A DNA stretch of 54,312 bases, taken from NCBI RefSeq assembly GCF_002705925.1, contig NZ_NKRE01000001.1, forward strand, positions 2,504,870 to 2,559,181. The letters are read 5' to 3'. The notes under the pieces are model-generated. The model made no database searches and had not been told where the DNA came from. It saw nothing but the letters and a program-made list of their open reading frames with translations. Positions within the stretch are counted from its first letter, which is position 1; each line of letters starts with the position of its first letter. This DNA comes from Mycobacterium ostraviense (GTDB taxonomy: Bacteria; Actinomycetota; Actinomycetes; Mycobacteriales; Mycobacteriaceae). Below are positions 1 through 8,566 of the stretch, one piece after another. The translations under genes and the position numbers were made by a program.

Positions 1-93
1 GGCGGGGCCGGTGGGTGGTTGTCTGGCAATGGTGGGGCCCGCGCCAGACCCGCCGGCCCCACCATTGCCAGACAACCACCCACCGGCCCCGCC
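1..93. repeat. Perfect 39-bp inverted repeat with 15-nt spacer at the window edge
   Basis: Bases 1-39 are the exact reverse complement of bases 55-93, separated by 15 nt. The repeat lies in the PGRS-coding part of the edge gene and may extend beyond position 1. Ordinary PGRS repeats are direct, not inverted, so this fold-back is not explained by the gene. It could be an assembly or chimeric-read artefact at a contig end, or a real local inverted duplication. Confidence 0.9.
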
Positions 94-489
94 ATTGGCC
101 CCGGTCCCCGGTGCCCCATTGGCGCCGTCGCCGATCAGCTTGCGCCCGGTCAGCGTCACGAAGGGCGCGTTGATCAAGTCGAGCAGACTCTGCAGCGGCG
201 TGGCAACGGCGGCCTCGGCGCTGGCATACGAGCCCGCACCCGCTGCCACGGCCTGCACGAACCGGGCGTGGAACTCCGCGGCCTGCGCACTGAGCGCCTG
301 ATATCCCTGGGCGTGCCCGGAAAATACCGCCGCGACGGCCGCCGACACTTCATCGGCGCCCGCGGACAGCACCGCGACCGTCTGAGCCCTCGCGGCCGCG
401 TTGGCCGCGCTGAGCGCCGACTCGATACCGGCCAAATCTGAGGCCGCCGCAGAGAGCGCCTCGGGCACCGTGATCACGAAAGACGACAT
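1..489 (-). CDS. PE_PGRS family protein, N-terminal part (truncated by window edge)
   Basis: The reverse strand from an ATG at 489 reads a typical PE domain beginning [20 protein letters not shown], about 100 residues long, with a YASAE element matching the type VII secretion signal Yxxx[14 protein letters not shown] linker and the first Gly-Ala rich PGRS repeats (GGAGG, GNGGAGG) follow. PE_PGRS proteins are exported by ESX systems, mainly ESX-5, and sit on the mycobacterial surface. The gene runs off the left edge. Its last visible codons fall inside a perfect inverted repeat, so the reading there ([12 protein letters not shown]) is not normal PGRS and may be an artefact. The family is certain; the specific member is not. 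Confidence 0.85.
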   Translation of the reverse strand, partial: MSSFVITVPEALSAAASDLAGIESALSAANAAARAQTVAVLSAGADEVSAAVAAVFSGHAQGYQALSAQAAEFHARFVQAVAAGAGSYASAEAAVATPLQSLLDLINAPFVTLTGRKLIGDGANGAPGTGANGGAGGWLSGNGGAGGSGAGPTIARQPPTGPA

Positions 490-1008
490 CTGAAACCTTA
501 CAACTTCACGGCCATTCAGCCATGCCGACCCGGGAACCGCTTCGTCCAATTCGCGCAATCCGCAGGAGCACATCGTACCCATATGCCAAAAAGAATCATC
601 CGAAAAACGAATTTGGGTTGTCTGAAATTGTTTTCCGGTCACGGACCAATCCTCCTGCGGCACACATTTCGGGGACGCTGGACCCCCGCATGGGTCGAGC
701 AACAACTTCGGGCTGCCGCTGTTGCTCCTCTTCGGGGTAGCGGGTGCGCCGGTTGCCGCATTGGACGGGCTCGCCAGTGGAGGCCGAATTGGCAAAAGCC
801 CACAGGCTCAAAGCTATCCATGGTGGCCGGCTATTGAGCATCACCGCGAGAAGGCGCCGGAGGGGCCGTGAGTGGCTGTCGGTGCGAAGTAGCGGCGTGG
901 CTGTGATCACGTCAAGGGTAGGTCGCGCCCCGCCGTGGCGACGCCGCGCCCGGAAGCGCATGAGTGAAATCCAAAGACCTTCGACCCGGCTGATGCCAAG
1001 ATGTTGAC
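490..1008. other. Intergenic region between divergent PE_PGRS and cyclase genes
   Basis: About 520 nt separate the divergent starts at 489 and 1009. ORFs on both strands here have Arg-rich shadow composition with no recognisable domain. The region must hold the promoters of both flanking genes, but no specific operator or sigma motif was recognised. Confidence 0.5.
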
Positions 1009-2364
1009 GTGAGTGACGCGCCGCTGCGCTATGCCCGCAACGGGGACGTGCGGTTGGCCTACCGCGTATTCGGTGATTCCGGCCCATTCCTCATTTGGGT
1101 GTCCGGATGGGTGCTGAGCAACGTCGACACGATCGACGAACCCGGTAGCCTGTATGCGGAATTCGTCGACCTGGTTTCTCAGTCGACCCGCTTCATCGTG
1201 TGGGACAGGCGCGGGACGGGCCTGTCGGACCCGTCGACCGAGCCATTGTCATTGGACCAGCGGATCGACGATGTGCGGGCGATTCTGGATGACGCCGGGG
1301 CCGACCGGGCGGCATTCCTGGGCACCAGCGAGGGCGGCTCGGTGAGCGTGCTATTCGCCGCCACCCACCCGGAACGGGTTGCCTCCCTTGTTCTTTACGG
1401 CACCGCGGCACGGTATTCCCAAGAGCTGCCCGAGTTCCCGTGGGGATTCACGCCCGCCGATATCGAATCTCAGCTCGACGAGATCGACAGTCGCTGGGGA
1501 AAGGGCGCACTCGCCGATCTGTTCTACGGCGCGACAGCTGACACCACGGGCATGCGAGAAATGTTCGGCAGGCTCCAGCGCGCCATGGCGAGTCCGACGA
1601 TGGCCAAGCTGTGGTGGAAAGCGTTCATGGAGATCGACGTCCGCGGCGTACTCGCCTCCGTGCGAGCGCCGACCTTGGTCATGGCGCGCCCCGGTGATCG
1701 GTTGGTGCCCATGGAAGCAGCCGCGGCCTTGGCCGCCGGCATTCCGGAGGCGCATTTTCAGCCACTGCCGGCGGGTCCCCATAGCCCCTTCGACATCATG
1801 GCCGACCGTGCGCATTCGGTCCTGGAGTTCGTCTGCGAGAAGCCAAGCGAATTGCCCGACGAGCGGATCCTGAAGACGGTGCTGTTCACCGACATCGTCG
1901 GCTCCACCGAACAACTCGGCGCCCACGGCGACGCGCACTGGCGTCGTCAGCTCGATGCGCATGACAGGGCAGTCGACTGGCTGTTGGAGAAGTACGGCGG
2001 TCACCGGGCCAAACACACCGGAGACGGAATCTTCGCGCTCTTCGACGGGCCGACCAAGGCGGTTCGGTGTGCGTTGGAGCTGGTGCCGACCCTGGCCACC
2101 CGCGGCATCCCGATCCGAGCGGGCGTCCACATCGGGGAGTGCGAGCGACGCGGCGACGAGTGGAGCGGCATGGCGGTACACACCGGCGCTCGCATCGGCG
2201 CATTGGCGGGAGCCGGTGAGGTGCTGGCCAGCCGCACCGTCCGGGACCTCTCCGCCGGGTCGGGCCTGACCTTCGAAAGCCTTGGGCCACAACACCTCAA
2301 GGGTCTACCCGAAACGATCGACGTCTACCGGGTCACTACACCGACGAGCGGCCTGACGACGTAG
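1009..2364 (+). CDS. Alpha/beta hydrolase - class III nucleotidyl cyclase fusion
   Basis: The protein has 451 residues from a GTG start. Residues 1-280 form an alpha/beta hydrolase domain with a GxSxG nucleophile elbow, GTSEG around S107, and a candidate late histidine in LPAGPHSPF. Residues 285-445 form a class III adenylate/guanylate cyclase domain with FTDIVGST (metal Asp about D295) and KHTGDG (K335, D339). The architecture is that of M. tuberculosis Rv1900c (LipJ). The transition-state Asn position reads His in AVHTGARIG, as in Rv1900c, and the usual substrate-selecting Asp appears to be Met. No membrane segment is visible, so it is probably cytosolic. It stands alone between PE_PGRS and gene-poor DNA. 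Whether the hydrolase half is active is not known. Confidence 0.88.
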   Translation: MSDAPLRYARNGDVRLAYRVFGDSGPFLIWVSGWVLSNVDTIDEPGSLYAEFVDLVSQSTRFIVWDRRGTGLSDPSTEPLSLDQRIDDVRAILDDAGADRAAFLGTSEGGSVSVLFAATHPERVASLVLYGTAARYSQELPEFPWGFTPADIESQLDEIDSRWGKGALADLFYGATADTTGMREMFGRLQRAMASPTMAKLWWKAFMEIDVRGVLASVRAPTLVMARPGDRLVPMEAAAALAAGIPEAHFQPLPAGPHSPFDIMADRAHSVLEFVCEKPSELPDERILKTVLFTDIVGSTEQLGAHGDAHWRRQLDAHDRAVDWLLEKYGGHRAKHTGDGIFALFDGPTKAVRCALELVPTLATRGIPIRAGVHIGECERRGDEWSGMAVHTGARIGALAGAGEVLASRTVRDLSAGSGLTFESLGPQHLKGLPETIDVYRVTTPTSGLTT

Positions 2365-3511
2365 CGCTATCCCGTTGCCCGCTTCTGCTTCAGCAGCGTG
2401 TCCGCCACCGAGGTACCACCGGCCAATCAGGAGAATTCGTTTGGCTGCGAGCTGACGCCGGTGCACGTGAATGGCCGCCGCGGGGCGCGGGCTTGCCGGT
2501 GACGACGTCCGTCATGCCCTCGGTGCACCGCGTTCCCGACCGTGGCTTCGCTGGGAACCACCAGCGTCCAACGTTATTGCGGTGCTTCGGAGACCAAACG
2601 ACGCGGTAGCTGCATCGACCAATCATTTTCCGTAGTGCCTCCTTGGTTCTCGTGCACCTGATGCCAGCGAGCGACCCACCGGGCAAGCGGTCAAACCGGC
2701 CAGCCCGTGTGAGGCATCAGAATCACAAGGCAGCATTGGCTTCACTGCGCGAAGAAAACGGATAGCGCTAAACGATCCCTACGGGCCGGCCACATATCCT
2801 TCTCGATTGTAGCGGTGCGGGGCGGGTCTAGCCCGTACCAACTACCCGAAATCCATTGATGTGAGCGAACACACGCATGCACCATGCGCTGAGGTCGCCG
2901 CGCGGGTGGCGTCGAGCCTGCATCTGAAGCGGGAAGCAAGGGCTAACGATCTACCGGGTCGCCAAGGTAGCAGCTGCACCAAATGTTTGGCCCGGAACCG
3001 GTTGTGGTGGTGAGGATCGCTGTGTCCGACGTCGTGGGCGCCGTGGAGCACCGCCACCTGCCGCATTTCGACTTACGTCAACGACTTGGCGTGGCCCAAC
3101 AGAGTTTGCCGGGCGGGCCTGGTAGTTATGGGGCAATTCGACACAAGCGGCTGCCTGGCTCAGGACCGCCGTGGACGCCGACGGTGGATCCGCCCGAGCT
3201 GGACCCACCTTCGGCCGCTTCCCTGCCCGACCCCCCGACCTCTGTGGTCGAATACCGTTCCGACACAGGGTGTTACCCCGCATTTGTCAGGAAACATGAG
3301 ATGCCATCGGTATTGGCGCCGGGCCGCTGGTGTGCACGATCGGCCTCGAACTCGACGGCGGCCTCAGCCTCATTGGCGAACCCCGCAGCGCTTCAAGCGG
3401 GTTCTTTCACCATGCCGTCGCCGGCCTTCGAGCACCGAAGACCGATCGCACGGAGCAACGCAGTTCCGCTGACCGTGGAGTGATCAGCGCACCAATGGGT
3501 ATGACCAAAGC
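2365..3511. other. Gene-poor stretch (about 1.15 kb)
   Basis: No ORF here shows mycobacterial coding character. The candidates of 60-166 residues are Arg-, Pro- and Cys-rich and resemble shadow frames. A minus-strand ORF at 2390-2686 contains YRVVWSPKHR, faintly like the start of IS200 transposases, but no flanking catalytic motif supports this. No RNA gene or clear repeat was seen. Confidence 0.4.
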
Positions 3512-3853
3512 ATGCTTGTACGACAAATACTGCTTTTCGCTGGCGCGGTGGCGTTACTGGTGAGTTTCGCGGGGCTGCTGGCTCCGGTGTCGGTTTCCCC
3601 TGGATTGCACACCGTCTGGTGCGGAAGCGCTGTGGCCCCGGATCTCTCCGCCGCCCGAGGCAGAGACGACCGGACCCCGGTCAATATGCCGATTGGCGGC
3701 GAGGTTGTTACGGATATCAATTACACAAGGCTGTGTCAGATGGAGATCGAGGATCGACGGATCTGGACGATCAGCCTGGCCTCGGCCGGAGCGCTCGCGG
3801 TCATCGTGGCGGTGGCGCTGGCAGTGTGGTTCAAGCGCGCGCCACGGCGTTGA
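3512..3853 (+). CDS. Small two-transmembrane membrane protein
   Basis: This 113-residue protein has an N-terminal hydrophobic segment (about residues 5-27), a predicted extracytoplasmic stretch with two cysteines (about 42 and 75), and a second hydrophobic segment (about 85-105) followed by a positive tail, KRAPRR. This pattern is common in uncharacterised mycobacterial membrane proteins, where the paired Cys could form a disulphide. The predicted loop contains DLSAARGRDD, a signature I recall from such proteins. It stands alone in a gene-poor region. No function is known to me. Confidence 0.7.
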   Translation: MLVRQILLFAGAVALLVSFAGLLAPVSVSPGLHTVWCGSAVAPDLSAARGRDDRTPVNMPIGGEVVTDINYTRLCQMEIEDRRIWTISLASAGALAVIVAVALAVWFKRAPRR

Positions 3854-4143
3854 TAAGATCGACACTTCAAGCGCTCTCCTGACTACGACGCGGTGCGCCG
3901 ATCGATTCATTCGCAAGGCGCCCGCTGCAGAGCGAGTCCTCCATCGTTGCCGAATTGATACCTACTCCGGTGTTTCAGCCGGAATTTCTGTGGCTACGCC
4001 ATCGTGGAAGGTGATCTCTCACCGAAGGCGGCAGCAACATGCATCGGCGTGCGCGGTTTGACCTGACTTGAAAGTACCTGGTTGCGCCGCCGCATGCCGT
4101 GAGCAAAATGAGTGTCGTAGTCACGTGAAAGGTTGGTATTGCG

Positions 4144-4329
4144 TTGCATAACCGAGCCCTCAGGGCAACGACGGCGGCATCGGTCATTGCCGCTGTCGTA
4201 GCCGGATGCTCGTCGGAATCCCACGCTCGGGTGGAGGCCCGCACCATCAAAGTGCTCATTACTAAGCCGCGCATAAGTAAGGCGACACACGGTGTACGGT
4301 GCACCGTCTTTCCGGGGCGGTCGTGTTGA
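4144..4329 (+). pseudogene. Truncated small lipoprotein (signal peptide only)
   Basis: From a TTG start the reading gives a basic N-terminus, a hydrophobic core and a lipobox ending VVAGC followed by SSES, a classic lipoprotein signal with lipidated Cys about residue 22. The mature part is only about 39 residues and runs into the palindromic segment that starts at 4259. HGVRCT near the end is weakly reminiscent of small LpqH-like lipoproteins. I read it as a lipoprotein remnant cut short by rearrangement or insertion, though a genuine tiny lipoprotein cannot be excluded. Confidence 0.4.
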
Positions 4330-4475
4330 CTTATTACTATGCGGGACAACGATGGTCGTAAGCTCGACCATGCCACGACTTCAAAGGCGAGTCAATACGA
4401 TCCGCGGATTCTTCGCCGACCCTCACCTCGCTTACATCACCGCCTAAGTCGCCTTACTAACGCTCGGCTTAGTAA
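4259..4475. repeat. Pair of 26-bp near-identical palindromic sites (TetR-operator-like or MITE termini)
   Basis: Bases 4259-4284 (TTACTAAGCCG then GCxTxAGTAAGGCG) match the reverse complement of 4450-4475 at 23 of 26 positions, 165 nt apart. Each copy is itself an imperfect palindrome with TTACTAA and TTAGTAA or TAAGTAA arms, so the pair could be two operators of a TetR-type regulator. Alternatively they are terminal inverted repeats of a 217-bp MITE-like element that truncated the lipoprotein ORF. No target-site duplication is evident. Confidence 0.6.
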
Positions 4476-5130
4476 CTTAATTTTAATGCGGTCGGCACGC
4501 CGATCTGTCCCAAACTGGAAGTATTTGCCGGGATCACGGAGGATGTTGTGGTGCGTGATGGAGGTTCTTGCGGCGAGCACCGGATGGGCCCGTCTCGCGG
4601 TATCGGCATCGCGGCGGACGTCGACATGAATGAGCCTGCAACAGATTGGCGGTGTGCGGGTCACACCACGGCGCGAAGGAAAGTATCGCCGCATCCACTA
4701 TTTCGGTTCTAGCGCAACGATTATCGCTGCGGAGCTCGCGCCGCCTCCGCGTGTGTTCGCTCGACATCCCTCCGTTTCACTTGCGCCGGACCCCGCCTGG
4801 CGCAACGAGGCGCGCAGCATGTCCGGGTCCGGAGCCGCAACCGGGGAAGACCTCACTGTGATCCAGCGTCGGGTGGTGCAACTCCAACTTAGCCGCCTAG
4901 GGAATACCCGTTGGAACCAGCGCCACGACCACCGCCAGCGCGTCGTGCATCCCAGAGTTTCAGGAAGCGACCACCTTTGAAATGGGCCGGCCAGGAAACC
5001 ATCACTGGGGATCAGATCGGCCGGGTTGCCGAAGGTGTTGTTGCGTAGGACAATCCACGGGTGACGACGGATCGCACGAGTCGTGCACCGGCTGGCGAAG
5101 GTATGGCGAACATGGACAACAGTCCGGTGT

Positions 5131-6492
5131 TCAAACGAACACCGGCGCAGAGCCGCTTGGGTATTCGCGGAGCGGCACAACATCTCGCGACCATGCATCG
5201 AGGACCGGATCGATGATGCGCCAAGATTCCTCAGCCTCGGCAGCGCTGATCGACATCGTCGGCTCACCGGCCAACACGTCGAGCAGCAGGCGCGCATAGG
5301 CCGGCAGCCGTTGTGGCGCCAGTTCCGTGCTCAAGCTGGCCCGCTCCAGATCGAACGGATCACCGGCACCATTGAGATTCATGGTCAACCCGATGCGGTC
5401 TGGGTTGAGGCTGAGTTCCAATACGTTGCGCGCCGGGTCGTGGGACTGACCGAACACCGGGTGCGGCACGTCACGGAAGGTGATCACCATCGCGTTGCGC
5501 TCCTTGGCTAGAGCCTTGCCCGATCGGAGCATGAAAGGCACACCCGCCCAACGCCAGTTGTCGATCCAGCACGTCATTTCGGCGTAGGTCTCCGTGTTAC
5601 GAGCTGGGTCAACTCCGGGCTCGTCGGCGTAGTTACCGATCTCGCGTTTTCCGATTTTGCCGCTGGTATAGCGAGCCCGCACGGTGTGCCGGGCGACATC
5701 GTCAGCGCCCAAAGTGCGCACCGCCCGTAGCACGTCGGCCTTTCGACCGTGGAAATCGCAAGGGCTCAACGTAAGTGGCGGCTCCATAGCCACTAGACAC
5801 AGCAGCTGCAGCAGGTGGTTCTGCACCATGTCCCGCAACGCACCGGCCCTGTCGTAGTATTGGGCGCGGTTTTCCAGCGTCAACGTTTCGTCCCAGACGA
5901 TGTCCACCTGCTCGATGTGCTGTGCGCTCCACAATGGCTCGAAGATTCGGTTCGCGAATCGCAACCCGATGATGTTTTGCACCGTCTGCTGAGCCAGGAA
6001 GTGGTCGATGCGGAAGATGTTCGACTCGCCGACCACCTCGATCAGCAGCCGGTTGAGCTTGCGAGCGCTGTCTTGGTCTATCCCGAACGGCTTTTCGACG
6101 ACAATGCGGCTGCCCGGGGGCAAACCTGCCTCGTCGAGAGCACGCACGACGCCGTCGAACACAAGGGGCGGTAGCGCCAGGTAGCACGCGACCGGCCCCG
6201 GCAAGTCACCGAGGGCCGCTTTGATGCCCGCGGGCGCAGTGGCGTCGACGGCGATGTAGTCGAGTCGGCCAAGCACGTCTGCGCGGTTCTCGACCGGCAA
6301 GTCTGCGGCGAGAGAATCGAGCCGCTCCCACACATAACGGGCGAAACTACTTGTGCTGAAGTCGTTTTGGTCCGCGCCGCGGATGCGCAGTCCCGAATCG
6401 AGTTGTCCTGCGACCGATAACTCGACGAGTGCGGGAATCAGGTGTCGCGAGGTCAAGTCACCCGCCGCTCCGATGATAAGAAGTGATTTCAT
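5131..6492 (-). CDS. zwf: Glucose-6-phosphate dehydrogenase family protein (atypical active site)
   Basis: The 453-residue protein starts at the ATG at 6492, which directly precedes the N-terminal Rossmann motif IIGAAGDLTSRHLIPAL (GxxGDLxxR, NADP binding). The C-terminal G6PD domain follows, with IIGLRFANRIFEPLW and MVQNHLLQLL-type segments. G6PDH oxidises glucose 6-phosphate to 6-phosphogluconolactone at the entry of the pentose phosphate pathway. The active-site signature reads RIDHFLAQQ (H164) instead of the usual RIDHYLGKE, so the conserved Tyr and the phosphate-binding Lys are absent. It is also shorter than the usual 490-515 residues. Its ATG overlaps the TGA of the upstream GH15 gene by one base, implying translational coupling. 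Substrate or cofactor preference may differ from classical Zwf. Confidence 0.85.
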   Translation of the reverse strand: MKSLLIIGAAGDLTSRHLIPALVELSVAGQLDSGLRIRGADQNDFSTSSFARYVWERLDSLAADLPVENRADVLGRLDYIAVDATAPAGIKAALGDLPGPVACYLALPPLVFDGVVRALDEAGLPPGSRIVVEKPFGIDQDSARKLNRLLIEVVGESNIFRIDHFLAQQTVQNIIGLRFANRIFEPLWSAQHIEQVDIVWDETLTLENRAQYYDRAGALRDMVQNHLLQLLCLVAMEPPLTLSPCDFHGRKADVLRAVRTLGADDVARHTVRARYTSGKIGKREIGNYADEPGVDPARNTETYAEMTCWIDNWRWAGVPFMLRSGKALAKERNAMVITFRDVPHPVFGQSHDPARNVLELSLNPDRIGLTMNLNGAGDPFDLERASLSTELAPQRLPAYARLLLDVLAGEPTMSISAAEAEESWRIIDPVLDAWSRDVVPLREYPSGSAPVFV

Positions 6493-8351
6493 CACGGTGA
6501 ATTGCCCCTTCGTTGGCCGCAGTTCTGCAGGCACCGCACCAAATTGATGCCCGAGGAAATCACGCCGATATGGCTGAACGCCTGCGGATAATTGCCCAAA
6601 AATTCGCCGCTGTTCGGGTCGATCTCCTCGGGCAGCAGACCGAGCGGACCGGCTCGCTGGCACAGGGAGTCGTACAGCTGCATGGCCCGGTCCAGATCAC
6701 CTTGCGCGGCAAGGTTATCCACCAGCCAAAAACTGCACAACAGGAACGCGCCTTCATGCCCGGCAAGTCCGTCCGGCGAACAATTGGGTAGATATCGGTA
6801 CAGCAAGCCGTCGCCCGCGCCCAGGCGCGCTTCCACAGCGCGTGTAGTGGCGACCATGCGCGGATGCGCCGCGTCGATCACCCGACGCAACGGCAGCGCC
6901 AATACGCTGGCATCGAGTTCGTCGCCGCCCATTTGATCAGTCAACGACTGCGCCCGCTCGCTCCATGCTTCTTGCACGACGAGTCGTCGAAGCTCCTCGG
7001 CCTGTGCGGCAAGCCGCGGGGCGTCGCAGGGCAAGTTCAGGTCGCGGCTCAGCCGCGCAGTGCGGTCCAGGGCCACCTGGCACATCGCGACCGAATAGGT
7101 GAAAGGCTTACCGGCAGTGCGTACTTCCCAGATGCCGTGGTCGGGCCGACGCGCACTTCGGGCCGCCAATTCGGCGAATTGGACCAGGTGGGACCAGAGC
7201 TGGCCGTCGAGATGGTTGCCCGCGCGCGCCCATTGATATGCGCAGTCGATTATCTCGCCGTACACATCGTGCTGGGTCTGGCCGGCGGCCGCGTTGCCCC
7301 AGCGCACGGGCCGCGAACCCCGGTAGCCGGCGAGTCCGGAATCCAGACGTTCGTCAGGCGGTGGTAGACCGTCGAGTGAGTACATGACCCGCGGAGCGCC
7401 GTCGCGCTCCACAGCGTCGAGTACCCAAGACAGGAACCTGTCGGCTTCGTCGGGCAGCCCGATGCGGCGCATCGCGTAGACGCTGAACGCGGCATCGCGC
7501 ACCCACGTGTACCTATAGTCCCAATTGCGTGCGCCGCCAATCTCTTCAGGCAGACTCGAGGTCGCCGCGGCGATGATCGCGCCGTTCTGGGTGTAGTCGA
7601 GGAGCTTGAGGGTCAGCGCCGAGCGCCGCACCAGGTCTCGCTGCGGTCCGTCATAGTCGATCCCGGCAGCCCACCGGCGCCAGGCCGACACCGTCGGAGC
7701 CAGATCGCGGGGCCATTCGGCGCGGTGCAACCGACCGGACCCCGGTGCCCAGCGCAGCACGACATCGGCCTGTTGACCGGACTCGAGCACGACGGGTTGA
7801 TCCACATCGAGCGCAGGGTCGACGAACAGGCGCAATTCCACACGGCCGGGAGCCTGCGGCTGCAGCAGAACTCCCGCCCAGAACCTCGACCTTCGCGCCG
7901 GTGAACGCAGTGCAAGATCGGGATGGACCGCCACCCGGCCCGAAACCACCCGAATACGACGTAATAGCTCTCCCCTGCCGACGTACGCCTCCCGACGCAG
8001 GTCAGCGTCCGAGCACAATAGGAACGCATCGGTGACCTCGGCGACGCCGTGATCGGTGCGCACCGTGGTGACCGTCACGGCGGTGTCGTCGACATATGTC
8101 TGGGCCCCGGCCACGACGTCTTCGGCCACGATACGAAACGCGCCGCCGCGATAAGGGTCGAGCAGTCCGCACAGCACCGGCGGGCAGTCGAATCGTGGTA
8201 CGCACAACCATTCGATCACCGAATCGCGTCCGATCAGCGCACAGCCGTTTCCGTCACCGGCCAGCCCATAATCTGCAATCGGCAGGTGGCCGCCGATGCG
8301 CGCGACCCTGCGCAGGTCCGCGACCGTCATCGCACAACTTTCGACATGCAT
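6492..8351 (-). CDS. Glycoside hydrolase family 15 protein (trehalase/glucoamylase type)
   Basis: The 619-residue protein has the actinobacterial GH15 architecture: an N-terminal beta-sandwich beginning PIADYGLAGDGNGCALIG, followed by an (alpha/alpha)6 barrel from about residue 240. Barrel landmarks are GGARNWDYRYTWVRDA, YGEIIDCAYQWARAGNHLDG, CSFWLVDNLA and EFLGNYPQAFSHIG; catalytic glutamates are expected in and near such motifs. Mycobacterial members hydrolyse trehalose (Rv2402-type) and others act on alpha-glucans, both releasing glucose. No signal peptide is visible, so it acts inside the cell. An ATG at 8330 is an alternative start. It is the first gene of a two-gene unit with the G6PDH gene, suggesting glucose release feeding an oxidative step. 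Confidence 0.9.
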   Translation of the reverse strand: MHVESCAMTVADLRRVARIGGHLPIADYGLAGDGNGCALIGRDSVIEWLCVPRFDCPPVLCGLLDPYRGGAFRIVAEDVVAGAQTYVDDTAVTVTTVRTDHGVAEVTDAFLLCSDADLRREAYVGRGELLRRIRVVSGRVAVHPDLALRSPARRSRFWAGVLLQPQAPGRVELRLFVDPALDVDQPVVLESGQQADVVLRWAPGSGRLHRAEWPRDLAPTVSAWRRWAAGIDYDGPQRDLVRRSALTLKLLDYTQNGAIIAAATSSLPEEIGGARNWDYRYTWVRDAAFSVYAMRRIGLPDEADRFLSWVLDAVERDGAPRVMYSLDGLPPPDERLDSGLAGYRGSRPVRWGNAAAGQTQHDVYGEIIDCAYQWARAGNHLDGQLWSHLVQFAELAARSARRPDHGIWEVRTAGKPFTYSVAMCQVALDRTARLSRDLNLPCDAPRLAAQAEELRRLVVQEAWSERAQSLTDQMGGDELDASVLALPLRRVIDAAHPRMVATTRAVEARLGAGDGLLYRYLPNCSPDGLAGHEGAFLLCSFWLVDNLAAQGDLDRAMQLYDSLCQRAGPLGLLPEEIDPNSGEFLGNYPQAFSHIGVISSGINLVRCLQNCGQRRGNSP

Positions 8352-8566
8352 CCATTTCCTCGGCAGGGCAAACCACGTTGCCGACCAGGCTTCCCGGCAC
8401 GCCAGTCCCAGTTTTACCCGTCATCTTTCGCCGCCAAACCGATCACGCGTAATGTCCTGGCGACCGCGTGGATTACGTTGTCGGTCAACCAACGACGCCG
8501 CCAACCAACCCGGTGTGTTCCGAACTGTGTAACCGCCACCGCGGCCGAAGGCAGGCCACCGCGAGC

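Larger units (their letters stand above)
3854..5130. other. Gene-poor stretch (about 1.28 kb) with a broken lipoprotein ORF and two palindromes
   Basis: Apart from the short lipoprotein-like ORF at 4144-4329 and the palindromes at 4259-4475, this stretch holds no convincing gene. The ORFs opposite one another at 4437-5300 are shadow-like. Base composition near 4250-4480 is locally more AT-rich than the neighbourhood, which suits a regulatory or inserted segment. Confidence 0.4.

Noticed and set aside
596..1087. Minus-strand ORF of 163 residues upstream of the cyclase gene
   Set aside because: Arg-rich, no domain, overlaps the cyclase start; looks like a chance ORF.
2390..2686. Possible IS200-type transposase N-terminus (YRVVWSPKHR)
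   Set aside because: Only a ten-residue resemblance, with no HUH or catalytic Tyr motif and no element ends.
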